A DNA stretch of 64,000 nt from assembly GCA_021234155.1 (NCBI GenBank), contig JAJEKV010000013.1, positions 674,894 to 738,893 on the forward strand, read 5' to 3'. Position numbers and translations under genes: made by a program. Below the pieces are notes generated by a model, which did not search any database, had not been told where the DNA came from, and was given only the letters and a program-made list of their open reading frames with translations. Of the stretch, positions 43,809 through 55,528 are shown piece by piece. Positions within the stretch are counted from its first letter, which is position 1; each line of letters begins with the position of its first letter. This stretch comes from Isoetes taiwanensis. Taxonomy: Eukaryota > Streptophyta > Lycopodiopsida > Isoetales > Isoetaceae.

Positions 43809-44550
43809 AGATTCTAATTCCACAACAAAGGACAATGTCTGAGGAGGAAAGCAAGGGAAGAAGCCGCCCTAGGTACAGATAAGCTAGAATGGCTTATTCT
43901 TTATTTTATATCTACACATTTATGGTGGTGCCAAGAGATATCGATACTTAATAGACTTTCAAAGGATAGTATCAATGTATGTTCACTAAAGATTTTCATA
44001 CAAATGTGTAATTAAGCTAATTTGTTTTATAAAAAAGAAGAGCATTCAAGGCCATGTAGAAGAAGAAAAATCAAAGAGCCAATTAGGCCGTCGAGCCTAT
44101 AAACGGCTACATGAGCAGAATAGAAAAGGCAAGCAAGCTAATAATAATCTATTGGACCTGCCAATAGATAAGTTGAAGATGAAAAGTGACCCACATAAAT
44201 TCATGCTTGTGATGCCTGCATCCTTTCTAATACAAAATATATTGATCTACTCTAGGAAAGTATGTGAGCCGAATATTTCCCAAAATGCTCCAAGGAAAAG
44301 AGGCCGACCTAGGTAATTTTCATTTTTCCATTCTACTTTTTTTCCTATTATAAGCACATATAACCTTTTATGTTTGTAAGCAATTCGTTATTACCTTCAA
44401 TAGTTTTTTGGGCTCGATTCTTTCCAATACCTTAAGCCATATTGCAGTAAAAACAATTTTTCTAATACAAAATACATTGATCTACTTTAGAAAAGTATGT
44501 GAGTCGAATATTTCCCAAGACGCTCCAAGGAAAAGAGGCCGACCTAGGTA
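43809..44550 (+). pseudogene. Helitron AT-hook exons with a tandem-duplicated unit, left arm
   Basis: The successive exon-like blocks are: MSEEESKGRSRPR followed by GTACAG (43835-43874); SKSQLGRRAYKRLHEQNRKG with KQANNNLLDLP (44070-44170); VCEPNISQNAPRKRGRPR then GTAATT (44260-44316); and a second version, VCESNISQDAPRKRGRPR (44496-44552). KRGRPR is a canonical AT-hook core, which binds the minor groove of AT-rich DNA. The last exon with its flanking intron is duplicated in tandem (period about 236 bp), and both copies are also in the right arm, so the duplication predates the palindrome. Confidence 0.7.
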
Positions 44551-44885
44551 ATTTTCATTTTTCCATTCTACTTTTTTCCTATTGTAAGCACATATAGCAT
44601 TTTATGTTTGTAAGCAATTCGTTATTACCTTCAATAGTTTTTTGGGCTTGATTCTTTCCAATACCTTAAGCCATATTGCAGTAAAAACAAAACTCAAAAC
44701 GATGGACAAATTTCTATAAAGCAAGAAGAATCGGAGAATCGGATAAGTACCAGAAGACAGTACCAGAAGAAAAGGAAAGTCAGGTATGTCTTCATTAGTG
44801 CTTCGCTCTTCTTGAAAATCTGTTATCATTTCTGATAGATCAGTTCTCTCATTTCAAAGTATTTGGTATTAAAATTATTTTTGTA

Positions 44886-46768
44886 GACATGAAACGCAGT
44901 CTATGCTAGAATTGCCTGTTAGAGATGGAGAAATACGAAATATTGATCCATCAAATAGTCTTAAGACTGCGATAGTAGAAGACAATAATAATAAATAATC
45001 TGGGTCAACCTCTTCTAATAGTTCCACAGGGATTGCATTGACGAATGCAATCCCTGTGGGACAACAGAGCGATATCATTCCCACTTTGCTTACAGATTAC
45101 TTAGATATTAGCTCTGCGGCACGCCATTGGCGACATCAAATCAATGTCATGCAGCTAAATATTAAACCTATAGCTTATGAGCTCTTAAAATGGAGCAAAA
45201 AGTGTCAAACATGTGGTATTGAACTGCTTGATTCTGAGAGCCCTACATTCTGCTATAACAATGGCCATCGATTACTTCCGCCTCTGGAAGATCTCCCTAG
45301 CAAATTACAGCATCTCTACGCGATACCTGAATTTGGCACGAATTCACGTATCATCAACAATCTTTTCTGCTTCACAGCGCTTGGCGTCAAGGGAAGCTTT
45401 GTAGACCTAAAGCTGCCAGCATGTGTTGCTATTATGGGACGAACATATCATCGTCTCTTATCTGCAAGTGAAACAAACAGTACTCTTCATTGGTATATAT
45501 ACGATGACACAAGACGATTTGAACTCGGTAATGAAATGCGAGTACCAGCACACTGGATCATGGAAGTTGCTGCCGTACTAAATGTTACAAATCCATATTT
45601 TAAAGAGTTAAGAACAGTAAACGAGCTACATCCATGCCCAGCAAGACTAACACTTGCCGATGCACCTGCACCGAACGAATTTTCTGCAATTGTGCATGCA
45701 AACAATAGCGTCACAATAGAACCGAGATCGGTTGTACTGTGGATGCGAAAAGAGCACAAGCCAGTCTTTATAAGCATTCTTGATCCTATGTATGAACCAC
45801 TCCAATACCCACTATTCTATCCACATGGCACTCCTGGATGGCATCCACGCAATGAATACAAAATGTCCCAAATAGATTGGTACCGAACCAGGCTGCTACA
45901 TGAGCCACGCTTCTTGCAGCTTGGCAGACTCTGCAATGAGTACCTAGTCGACATGTACTCGAGAGTTGAAGAAGAACGCCTCAACTACATTGCAACAGAG
46001 GGATACCGCCGAAACTTAGCACAACATGAAGAAGATTTCATCGATGATGACGACGAAGATGCCCGCCAAGGAACCCTGCCTGCGTCTTTCTTAGGATGCA
46101 AAAGATGGTGTTCAGTACAAGTCGCAGACTCGTTAGCGTTGTCGAGAGAATACTGAAAACCGAGTTTTTTCATAACAATGACCACAAATCCCAACTGGCC
46201 AGAAATTAAATGCAGACTAGCACCCAGTCAAAATGCGTCGGATATCCCAACAATTGTAGTCAGATCATTCCATGAAAGACTCCAGCATGCAAAAAACATT
46301 ATTCGAAAACACTTTGGCCCATTATCTTTTTTAATGCACGTAATTGAGTTCCAGAAACGCGGGTTACCACATTCGTATATCGTTACAAAAACAACGCATG
46401 AGCTTCCAATCACTATGATTGACGATTTAATTTCAGCAGAGCTACCGACGGATCAGACACTCAGAGCACAACTAGAAAAATATATGATCCATAATCATTC
46501 AAAACGATGCCTTAAAGACGGCCAATGTTGTTATGGCTATCCAAAACCCATTAATCAAAAAACATACATCGACGAAAAAGGCTACGTGCAATATAGAAGA
46601 AGAACTGAAGCCGATATCAACGTCGTCCCTTATATGCCGTTCCTGTTAAGAGAACTGGATTGTCACGTGTATGCAGACGTCGCATCAACTGTGCATATAT
46701 TTGCATATCTTTACGGATATATATACAAAGAATTCGATACCACGTGTTTCGAAGGTTTGTGTATATGA
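44886..46768 (+). pseudogene. Helitron Rep (HUH nuclease) gene, left arm
   Basis: Starting after a splice-type acceptor (TTTTTGTAG), the frame reads the Helitron N-terminal zinc-finger region (CQTCGIELLDSESPTFC), then NNLFCFTALGVK, then RTYHRLLSASE. The Helitron-like N-terminal block DPMYEPLQYPLFYPHGTPGW follows, and then Rep with FQKRGLPHSYIV and VHIFAYLYGYIYK (two-tyrosine region). The HUH pair reads H-S-Y here; the other arm has H-S-H. Stop codons interrupt at 44996 (TAA) and 46154 (TGA). Rep nicks and joins DNA in rolling-circle transposition. The ORF ends at 46768 before any helicase. Confidence 0.9.
45024..45059. repeat. perfect 16-bp hairpin inside Rep coding sequence
   Basis: CCACAGGGATTGCATT, loop GACG, then the exact reverse complement. 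It is present in both palindrome arms (right arm 49519-49554, loop CGTC), within the coding frame at the peptide TGIALTNAIP. Confidence 0.95.
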
Positions 46769-47275
46769 AGGAGGGCAGATACATATAGATCGGGAAGGGA
46801 AAAAATTTATGAATTCTGCCATGGAACTTGTCAAGCTTTATTGCCATGATATACATCTACCGTGGCCTTTGGTAAAAAGAAGCCATAAAGAGAGAGTCAT
46901 TCATGCTTTAAAAAACGACTATGGCACAGGTTTTTCTAGCCGCTGGGTCTTAGGAATGATTACGAGTATTTTTTATTTTTCATCTTCATTTTACATACTT
47001 TAGTTTCTAAAAGATGTGATTACGTATTATATAGATATAAATTGAGAAAACAAGTACGAGAAAATCCTAGGATGAAGAAACCTCAAGATTGCAAGAAAGA
47101 TGAGGCAAGGAAGTTATTTAAAGAAGATTGTAAGAAGGAAAATGATGACAAGAAGAATGCTGCTGCTGTTGCAAGAAAGAGTAAGCCAAAGCTAGGTTCG
47201 GGGGGAATAGACTCCATCAAAGTTGAATTTGTAAGTATTTTTGAATGTTTATCGTATGTTATCGTCTTTGCTAAA
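46769..47275 (+). other. unidentified coding-like segment joined to the Rep truncation point
   Basis: Overlapping frames read EGGQIHIDREGKKFMNSAME, then LVKLYCHDIHLPWPLVKRSH, then KERVIHALKNDYGTG, then after an AT-rich gap RKQVRENPRMKKPQDCKKDE and KPKLGSGGIDSIKVEF. This is not part of a normal RepHel protein. It looks like exons of another plant or transposon gene captured at the truncation. I do not recognise the family. It is mirrored at 47287-47800. Confidence 0.4.
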
Positions 47276-47286
47276 TAGTCAGAACA
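47276..47286. other. palindrome centre (11-bp spacer)
   Basis: TAGTCAGAACA separates CTAAA (end of left arm) from TTTAG (start of right arm). The immediately adjacent 40 bp on each side are near-perfect reverse complements. Confidence 0.95.
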
Positions 47287-50200
47287 TTTAGCAAAGACGA
47301 TAACATACGATAAACATTCAAAACATACTTACAAATTCAACTTTGATGGAGTCTATTCCCCCCGAACCTAGCTTTGGCTTACTCTTTCTTGCAGCAGCAA
47401 CATTCTTCTTGTCATTATTTTCCTTCTTACAATCTTCTTTAAATAACTCCCAGGCCTCATCTTTCTGGCAATCCTGAGGTTTCTTCATCCTAGGATTTTC
47501 TCGTACTTGTTTTCTCAATTTATATCTATATAATACGTAATCACATCTTTTAGAAACTAAAGTATGTAAAATGAAGATGAAAAATAAAAAATACTCGCCT
47601 GTAATCATTCCATCTCTTGGCAAGCCTTCCTAAGACCCAAATGGCTAGAAAAACTCGTGGCTATAGTCGCTTTTTAAAGCATGAATGACTCTCTCTTTAT
47701 GGCTTCTTTTTACCAAAGGCCACGGTAGATGTATATCATGGCAATAAAGCTTGACAAGTTCCATGGCAGAATTCATAAATTTTTTCCCTTCCCGATCCAT
47801 ATGTATCTGCCCTCCTTCATATACACAAACCTTCGAAACGTGTGGTATCGAATCCTTTGTATATATATCCGTAAAGATATGCAAATATATGCACGCAATG
47901 CGACGCCTCGATACATCGGATAATCCAGCCTTCTTTAACAGAACGGCATATAAGGGACAACGCTGATGTCGGCTTCGGCCCACGTGAAGCCTTTTTCGCC
48001 GATGTATGTTTTTGATTAATAGGTTTTGATAGCCATAACAACATTGGCCGCCTTTAAGGCATCGCTTTGAATGATTATGGATCATATATTTTTCTACTTG
48101 TGCTCGAAAGTGTCCGATCCGCCTTGTAGCTCACTGAAATTAAATCGTCAATCATAGTGATTGGAAGCTCATGCGTTGTTTTTGTAACGATATGTGAATG
48201 TGGTAACCCGCATTTCTGGAACTCAATTACATGCATTAAGTAAGATAATGGGCCAAAGTGTTTTCGAATAATGTTTTTTGCATGCTGGAGTCTTTCATGG
48301 AATGGTCTGACTACAATTGTTGGGATATCCGACGCATTTTGACCGAGTGCTAGTCTGCATTTAATTTCTGGCCAGTTGGCATTTGTGGTCATTGTTATGA
48401 AAAAACTCGGTTTTCCGTATTCTCTCGACATTAACGCTTAACGAAGTCCGCGACTTGTAATCGAACACCATCTTTTGCATCCTAAGAAAGACGCAGGCAA
48501 GGTTCCTTGGCGGGCATCTTCGTCGTCATCATCGATGAAATCTTCTTCATGTTGTGCTATAAGTTTCGGCGGTATCCCTCTGTTGCAATGTAGTTGAGGC
48601 GTTCTTCTTCAACTCTCGAGTACATGTCGACTAGGTACTCATTGCAGAGTCTGCCAAGCTGCAAGAAGCGTGGCTCATGTAGCAGCCTGGTTCGGTACCA
48701 ATCTATTTGGGACATTTTGTATTCATTGCATGGATGCCATCCAGGAGTGCCATGTGGATAGAATAGTGGGTATTGGAGTGGTTCATACATAGGATCAAGA
48801 ATGCTTATAAAGACTGGCTTGTGCTCTCTTCGCATCCACAGTACAATCGATCTGGGTTCTATTGTGACGCTATTGTTTGCATGCACAATTGCAGCAAATT
48901 CGTTCGGTGCAGGTGCATCGACAAGTGTTAGTCTTGCTGGGCATGGATGTAGCTCGTTTACTATTTTTAACTCTTTAAGATATGGATTTGTAACATTTAG
49001 TACGGCAGCAACTTCCATGATCCAGTGTGCTGGTACTCGCATTTCATTACCGAGTTAAAATCGTCTTGTGTCATCGTATATATACCAATGAAGAGTACTG
49101 TTTGGTTCACTTGCAGATAAGAGACGATGATATGTTCGTCCCATAATAGCAACACATGCTGGCAGCTTTAGGTCTACAAAGCTTCCCTTGACGCCAAGCG
49201 CTGTGAAGCAGAAAAGATTGTTGATGATATGTGAATTCGTGCCAAATTCAGGTATCGCGTAGAGATGCTGTAATTTGCTAGGGAGATCTTCCAGAGGCGG
49301 AAGTAATCGATGGCCATTTTTACAGCAGAATGTAGGGCTCTCAGAATCAAGCAGTTCAATACCACATGTTTGACACTTTTTGATCCATTTTAAGAGCTCA
49401 TAACCTATAGGTTTAACATTTAGCTGCATGACATTGATTTGATGTCGCCAATGGCGTGCCGCAGAGCTAATATCTAAGTAATCTGTAAGCAAAGTGGGAA
49501 TGATATCGCTCTGTTGTCCCACAGGGATTGCATTCGTCAATGCAATCCCTGTGGAACTATTAGAAGAGGTTGACCCAGATTGTTTATTATTATTGTCTTC
49601 CACTATCGCAGTCTTAAGACTATTTGATGGATCAATATTTCGTATTTCTCCATCTCTAGCAGGCAATTCTAGCGTAGACTGCGTATCATGCCTACAAAAA
49701 TAATTTTAATACCAAATACTTTAAAATGAGAGAACTGATCTATCAGAAATGATAACAGATTTTCAAGAAGAGCGAAGCACTAATGAAGACATACCTGGCT
49801 TTCCTTTTCTTCTGGTACTGTCTTTGGTAAGCTCGACGACTTATCCGATTCTCCGATTCTTCTTGCTTTATAGAAATTTGTCCATCGTTTTGAGTTTTGT
49901 TTTTACTGCAATATGGCTTAAGGTATTGGAAAGAATCAAGCCCAAAAAACTATTGAAGGTAATAACGAATTGCTTACAAACATAAAATGCTATATGTGCT
50001 TATAATAGGAAAAAAGTAGAATGGAAAATGAAAATTACCTAGGTCGGCCTCTTTTCCTTGGAGCGTTTTGGGAAATATTCGACTCACATACTTTCCTAGA
50101 GTAGATCAATGTATTTTGTATTAGAAAGATTGTTTTTACTGCAATATGGCTTAAGGTATTGGAAAGAATCGAGCCCAAAAAACTATTGAAGATAATAACG

Positions 50201-53183
50201 AATTGCTTACAAACATAAAAGGTTATATGTGCTTACAATAGGAAAAAAGTAGAATGGAAAAATGAGAATTACCTAGGTTGGCCTCTTTTCTTTGGAGCAT
50301 TTTGGGAAATATTCGGCTCACATACTTTCCTAGAGTAGATCAATATATTTTGTATTAGAAAGGATGCAGGCATCACAAGCATGAATTTATGTGGGTCACC
50401 TTTTCATTTTCAACTTATCTATTGGCAGGTCCAATAGATTATTATTAGCTTGCTTGCCTTTTCTATTCTGCTCATGTAGCCGTTTATAGGCTCGACGGCC
50501 TAATTGGCTCTTTGATTCTTCTTCTTCTACATGGCCTTGAATGCTCTTCTTTCTATAAAACAAATTAGCTTAATTACGCATTTGTATGAAAATCTTTAGT
50601 GAACATACATTGATACTATCCTTTGAAAGTCTATTAAGTATCGATATCTCTTGGCAGCACCAATATAAAATAAAGAATAAGCCATTCTAGCTTATCTGTA
50701 CCTAGGGCGGCTTCTTCCCTTGATTTCCTCCTCAGACATTGTCCTTTGTTGTGGAATTAGAATCTGTGTAGATGGAACATGAATAGCGTTAGTGACAAAA
50801 CCACTAACGTTATTTATACACACAAAACATATCATAACCCCCTTAACAAAACCACTAAGGTTATTTATACACACAATACATATCATAACCCCCTTGTTCT
50901 GTTGTGTATAAAGAGGTCCAAATACGACTGTGCTCTATGAACTATATTAAGGGGTTGTTGGTAGGTCCTCTCATCCCAGATTTTATAATAGAAAAAGAAA
51001 ATGTATACATAGTCTATTAGCAGGCATTGGTTTACCAAAAAGGAACAGAGCCTTATCTACTCAAGTGGCACGGAGCAAATGTGTCTCCTTTTTAGCAAAT
51101 AATCTGCGGGACTGAAGAAACTGATCTGATTGAAGCAGGAAAAGGGCAGTAATCAATCACCAGAATGGGAGTAATAAACCTTAGATCTTAAGGATTGGCG
51201 TGAAATTGAGAACAATGTGATAGATCGATTAGATCTTGGTTTGTCCTTCCGGCCGTAGGAAGCTCCAACCTCTGTTAAAGCTCCAGTCTGACAACTCCCT
51301 AAGAATCAAGATCTAGCGCCCAAACATTGCTTGCAGTCGGATGGAATCCATCAGCATTGACATCAAAAGAATACTCTATTGTCTTTCGCAGATTTCCATA
51401 TTGTAACTCCCGCCAACAGGGCGGCCTTGATGTTTTGGAAAAACTATTAAAATATCTCTCTATCCGACAAAGGCTGGGAATCAAGTAGACCTCCGGATCT
51501 AAAGAGCTATGTTCTAGGGCCTTCAAATCAAGCTTATCGGCCCTAGGAATCTCAGCATTAGGCTGGGCATCTCTGGTGCCCAAATTCCATTTGCAGATTG
51601 AAGATTTATTAAGAAAAAGCCCTGGTAAATCCTTGCAATTCTCTATTAAACCTTTCGAACAGAACAATGAATCTTAGCTTAATCTTTATCTATACTCTAA
51701 TTGAATTATAACAGAAGCAAATGCTAAACTGGGATGAAACTCAAAAGGCCGTTCTTTTCATGAAATCAAGCTTTAAATCTTAGTTTCAAACGAAATTTAA
51801 CAAAAAGATAACCTACCCGTGGTTTTTCTAGCTCAGGCCGCTCTGTTCTTATTAGCCGAGGCTGAGATTCTGCAAGGGAAACGACAAATAAACACAGTTG
51901 GCAATCTACTTTGTACAAATGAATCAATGAGTTAACAAAAAAGAAACAATCCAGACAAAGGAGGGTGAGGATTATATTTCAGACAACAATCAGCTTGAAA
52001 AATAATACAGGTAGTAGATTGACTTTTACTGCCTTTGGGTGGTTATACATAGGATTGCAACCATTGCGCAGTCATTATCACTATCACCATGCAGACAACC
52101 AGGGGTTGCAATTAGAAATGAAGAACCTGATACTTCAATTAATAAATTGAACGTGCAAGATGCTTCAAGAAGAGTTATGGCTGTTAGAGTTTTGAAGAAT
52201 ATAAGTGATGCAGATTCATGACGAATTTGAATCCAAACTCCATAATGTCTATTATTTTTGGTTCCTGTACTTTCTCATAAACCGAATTTCAGCTCCTATC
52301 CCCTGTTTATACCGATCACTATGACTTATGCCCACATAAAGCATATAATCAGTCTTCGACTTCTCAATTCTCAATTTCTCATACCAGAAATGGTAAATAT
52401 GGCATCCCATAACAATGTAACAGGGTCCACGTTGCTTCAAAAATTTTCAGAAAGTAGCCACTGCATAGGCCTCCATACAAATTGGCCATTGCAGAAGTCT
52501 CCATACAATAAAGCAATTAGATGTTTATTCTACAGACGGTTTTTGAAACTGTGTATCTCAAAACCTATAGATAACAGGCTCTACTCTCAGAAAAATTGAT
52601 TTCCCTGATTTAAACAGAGCTGAGCTCCTTATCTTTTGGCCCATTAGGCACATAATCATAATTCCCACCCTGCAAATCCATAGAGGCTTCTCAAAATTTT
52701 CTTTATAAACAGGCCTAATCTAAACATAGGTGGGCTCCTCATGTTTTGAGCGATCACGCAGAAGCAATTTCCAATTAATAAGCACTGAACAGCAGAACTT
52801 ACCGGAGGTTTTTTCTTTAAGGGCTCTCTGGCTTTGCGCTGCAAGTCGGTGCAAGAGTTCTACAAGTACCACAACAAAAGTTTAACAATTTGGTTTGCAT
52901 AAATCAATCCATGAGCAAGGGCACCTACCTAGAGGATGCGCCGTAGGTAGATGCCGATTCTGCTTAGGGGAGCAGATAGACCGTGGTTCCGATTAGCTGA
53001 GGCAGGGGAGTACAGGTAGGTAGGCAGATGAAGCAGAGCGGCTAAATCGCATATTCAAGGTATGGCTTCATCCCGGAAATCAATTTCCGGTTCCAAATCT
53101 GGACATTTTGGATTTTTTTTTTTATTTTTTTTGTTTATTTTTCGAACCAGAAAGGTGAGCAAGTAATTTTATATGTAGTAAGA
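47287..53183 (-). mobile_element. Helitron, right arm of giant palindrome (inverted copy)
   Basis: Reverse complement of 39895-47275, without the hAT insertion. It ends at GTAGTAAGA|T (53183), the mirrored Helitron 5' terminus. The arms differ by point changes and small indels, so they are diverged copies and not the same molecule read twice. A 56-bp local duplication at about 50810-50890 (CACTAAGGTTATTTATACAC repeated) is private to this arm. Confidence 0.88.
47817..49695 (-). pseudogene. Helitron Rep (HUH nuclease) gene, right arm
   Basis: It is the same gene as in the left arm: zinc-finger region CQTCGIELLDSESPTFC, DPMYEPLQYPLFYPHGTPGW, SREYGKPSFFITMTTNANWP and the HUH motif CGLPHSHIV with both histidines. 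The two left-arm stops are not present here, but this arm has its own lesions: a stop near 49055, frameshifts near 48557 and 48100, and one before the tyrosine region (VHIFAYLYGYIYK, about 47850). Each arm is therefore inactivated independently. Confidence 0.88.
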
Positions 53184-53189
53184 TGTCTT

Positions 53190-53828
53190 TCTGCTCAAAA
53201 CAAAAGAATAAATTAGCTGTATCCAAAAGACCAATATCATTATCAATAAGTGAGCAATAGTTGTTCTTGAATTCGGCTGTTGCAATTAAACTGTCATTTA
53301 ATGAAGGTTCAGGTCGTGCTTTCAACAATTGAGATATCGATAGAACTGGTCTTGAAGAGAGCTTTAAAACAATTTGATGTGTTGGTATAAAAAATACTTT
53401 AGTAGGTGGCATTATATGTATTGTATTCTCGCATTCTGTAAACTCGTACTTACGATTGAATGCCCAAACATTGTAATGCCAGACAATACTTAACCAGTTC
53501 TTCCCACGTTTAAGCAACTGAATTGTTCGATCAGCTCCATATGCAGAGATTGCAATAGTCTCGCCACGACTTGGATCAACAACGTCAGCAATCACCACAC
53601 AGAGTCTTGTTTCGGAAGAGCGATTAATATTTCCATACAGAACAAGCACAAGAATGTGTATTTCATTGTCGTTATGTTCAGATAATGCATAGCAATGCTG
53701 CAATGCATGTGCTTGTTTGGGACTTCGTACATTGACATGACAACCCTCATCTGTTTCAAATAAATGACTACTCGTATAAATAGAGAACTCAGAGTTTGTC
53801 GAATGCCCGCTAGATGGTCTAAATACAT
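53190..53828 (-). pseudogene. RPA1-like OB-fold fragment abutting the right Helitron end
   Basis: The minus ORF reads RLCVVIADVVDPSRGETIAI, then SAYGADRTIQLLKRGKNWLS, then IVWHYNVWAFNRKYEFTECE, then ENTIHIMPPTKVFFIP. This is the pattern of the RPA large-subunit DNA-binding domain A (strand, GETI, alkaline loop, YEF, then TxxF). Reading continues to FFCFEQKD and runs into the Helitron 5' terminus at 53183. RPA binds ssDNA in replication and is a common Helitron passenger. Either the Helitron inserted into an RPA gene of another element, or the RPA belongs to a nested Helitron. Confidence 0.7.
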
Positions 53829-54365
53829 TACTTTACGTCATGTCAAGTAACAAATTACATGTCTGCACCAAAATCTCTCTCTTGAATGTGATTAAGACTC
53901 AAACATTGGATTTTTTGTTTATGCACCTAATTGAATCCGAAAATATTTGATATAAGAAACAAGGCATCATCGGATATGATGCCCACAATGTTTCAATGAA
54001 CCTATAATCTAAAGTATCTCAGCACGTCAATGCAACAGAATAGACAATTGAAGAATTCGAATTTTTGCTAACACTTTTGTGGGGAGAGAAATCAACTGAT
54101 CACATGAAAAGAAATTTTGTGTAGAAAAGAATCGATTGATTGTTGGGCAAGACGCTCACATGAACACGAGAGCCAATAGGTATATTTCTGAAAGATCACA
54201 TTTCTTCTATATTAAGAAATGAACGATCTTATATATGACAACTATCGTAGATGGATGAAAAAATCCCATCCACATAGATTACTTGACACAAAACTCACTT
54301 GATGGCAGCAAAGTAGGACAACCAGATGTGAACTCAAGAGAACTGGCATATTATCACTTCAAATA
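53829..54365. other. non-coding spacer between inverted RPA fragments
   Basis: No gene recognised. It separates RPA-like sequence on the minus strand (left) from a diverged copy on the plus strand (right). Confidence 0.35.
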
Positions 54366-54479
54366 ATGGAATTGGTTACGAGTCGACACATAATTATTTA
54401 TGCAATTTTTGTTGTTTGCATTTCTTTTATGGTTTTATCTTCAACTGCTCCTCCAACACTAGAATCAAACGATGCTCCT

Positions 54480-55092
54480 GATCTAGTTGGGATTCTTTTA
54501 ACTCTGAGTTCTCCTCTCCATGCGATTATTCATTCATTCGAAACAAATGAGGGGGATGATGTAAATGTATAAAGATTCAAACAAGCACGTGCACTACAAT
54601 ATTACTATATGCACTATGTTAATATAAGAACAATGAAATATACACATTCTTGTGCTCGTCCAATATGAAATTTTAACTCGCTCTACTTCAGAAACAAGAC
54701 TCCATGTGGTGACTGTTGACGTTGTGATCCAGCGGTGGCGAGACTATCACAATTTGTGCACATGGAGATGAAGCTAATTGAACAATACGTGGGAATAGAT
54801 AACAGGTTAAGTATAAAAAATTATAAGGTTATGACAATCAATAGTCAATAGTAAGGTCGAGTCTGCAGATTGCAAGAACACAATACTTATAATGCAAGGC
54901 ACTGAAGTATCTTTTGTACCAATAAATCAAATTGTTTTAAGGCTCTCTCCAACACCGGGTTTATCAATATCTCAATTGTTGAAAGTGCCACCTAAACCTT
55001 CATCAAATGGCAGTTTATTTGTAACAGTTATTAAAATAGATGAATTAAGAACAATTATTATTTACGTATTGCCCATGGTATTGATCTTTTAG
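54480..55092 (+). pseudogene. diverged plus-strand copy of the RPA1-like fragment
   Basis: Plus-strand pieces align with the minus-strand RPA fragment: HSFETNEGDDVNV with HLFETDEGCHVNV; nucleotides CATTCTTGTGCT and GAAACAAGACTC shared; VSFVPINQIVLRLSPTPGLS and ISQLLKVPPKPSSNGSLFV with the 53.2-kb copy. Frames are broken. A possible donor (GGTAAATG) follows FWSW near 55117. About 280 bp later a third Helitron 5' terminus begins, so RPA sequence precedes two of the three termini. Confidence 0.65.
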
Positions 55093-55397
55093 ACACAACT
55101 AGATTGTTCTGGTCTTGGTAAATGTATGAACATTCGAAATGACTATTTCTATTTGGTGCGAGCCCCGTGATGCTCTTTAAAATCATCGCACATTGTATCT
55201 TGTCTAATAGCAATAATCTGATCAAAAGCAATACGACAATAGTTTGATAAGAAGCAATGCAACAATAGTTTTCCGTCCTGCTATTGATCCAATAAGTGCA
55301 TTCCCTACTATTTCTAAGTGTGAGCAGGATTTCCCTACTACCTCACAGATGTTATTTTTCGAAAACACAATCATCTGCCAGAACAGGTATTTCCTTA

Positions 55398-55528
55398 TCT
55401 TACTACATATAAAATTACTTGCTCACCTTTCCGGCTCCAAAAATAAACAAAAAAATTCCAAAAAAATTCCAAAATGTCCAGATTTGGAACCCGATATTGA
55501 TTTCCGGGACGAAGCCATACCTTGAATA
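55398..55528 (+). mobile_element. third copy of the Helitron 5' terminus
   Basis: A|TCTTACTACATATAAAATTA through AAGCCATACCTTGAATA matches 39895-40025 closely. Left of the TC and right of about 55528 the sequence is unrelated to the other copies, so this is the terminal region of a different family member (possibly non-autonomous). Confidence 0.8.

Larger units (their letters stand above)
39895..47275 (+). mobile_element. Helitron, left arm of giant palindrome (3'-truncated)
   Basis: It begins A|TCTTACTACATATAAAATTA, a Helitron-style 5' terminus (TC after an A). Two other copies in the window break homology at the same base (53183 inverted, 55398). It then carries several small exons encoding AT-hook-like motifs and a Rep gene. 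Neither the full helicase nor a CTRR 3' end is present; at 47275 it meets its inverted copy across 11 bp (47276-47286). Without the hAT insertion the arm is about 5.85 kb, matching the right arm (about 5.9 kb). Confidence 0.85.

Noticed and set aside
39895-53183. Palindrome as a pure sequencing or assembly artefact
   Set aside because: The arms differ by many substitutions, independent stops, a private 1.5-kb hAT insertion and a private 56-bp duplication, which a single-molecule artefact would not give. Read-level confirmation of the centre is still needed.
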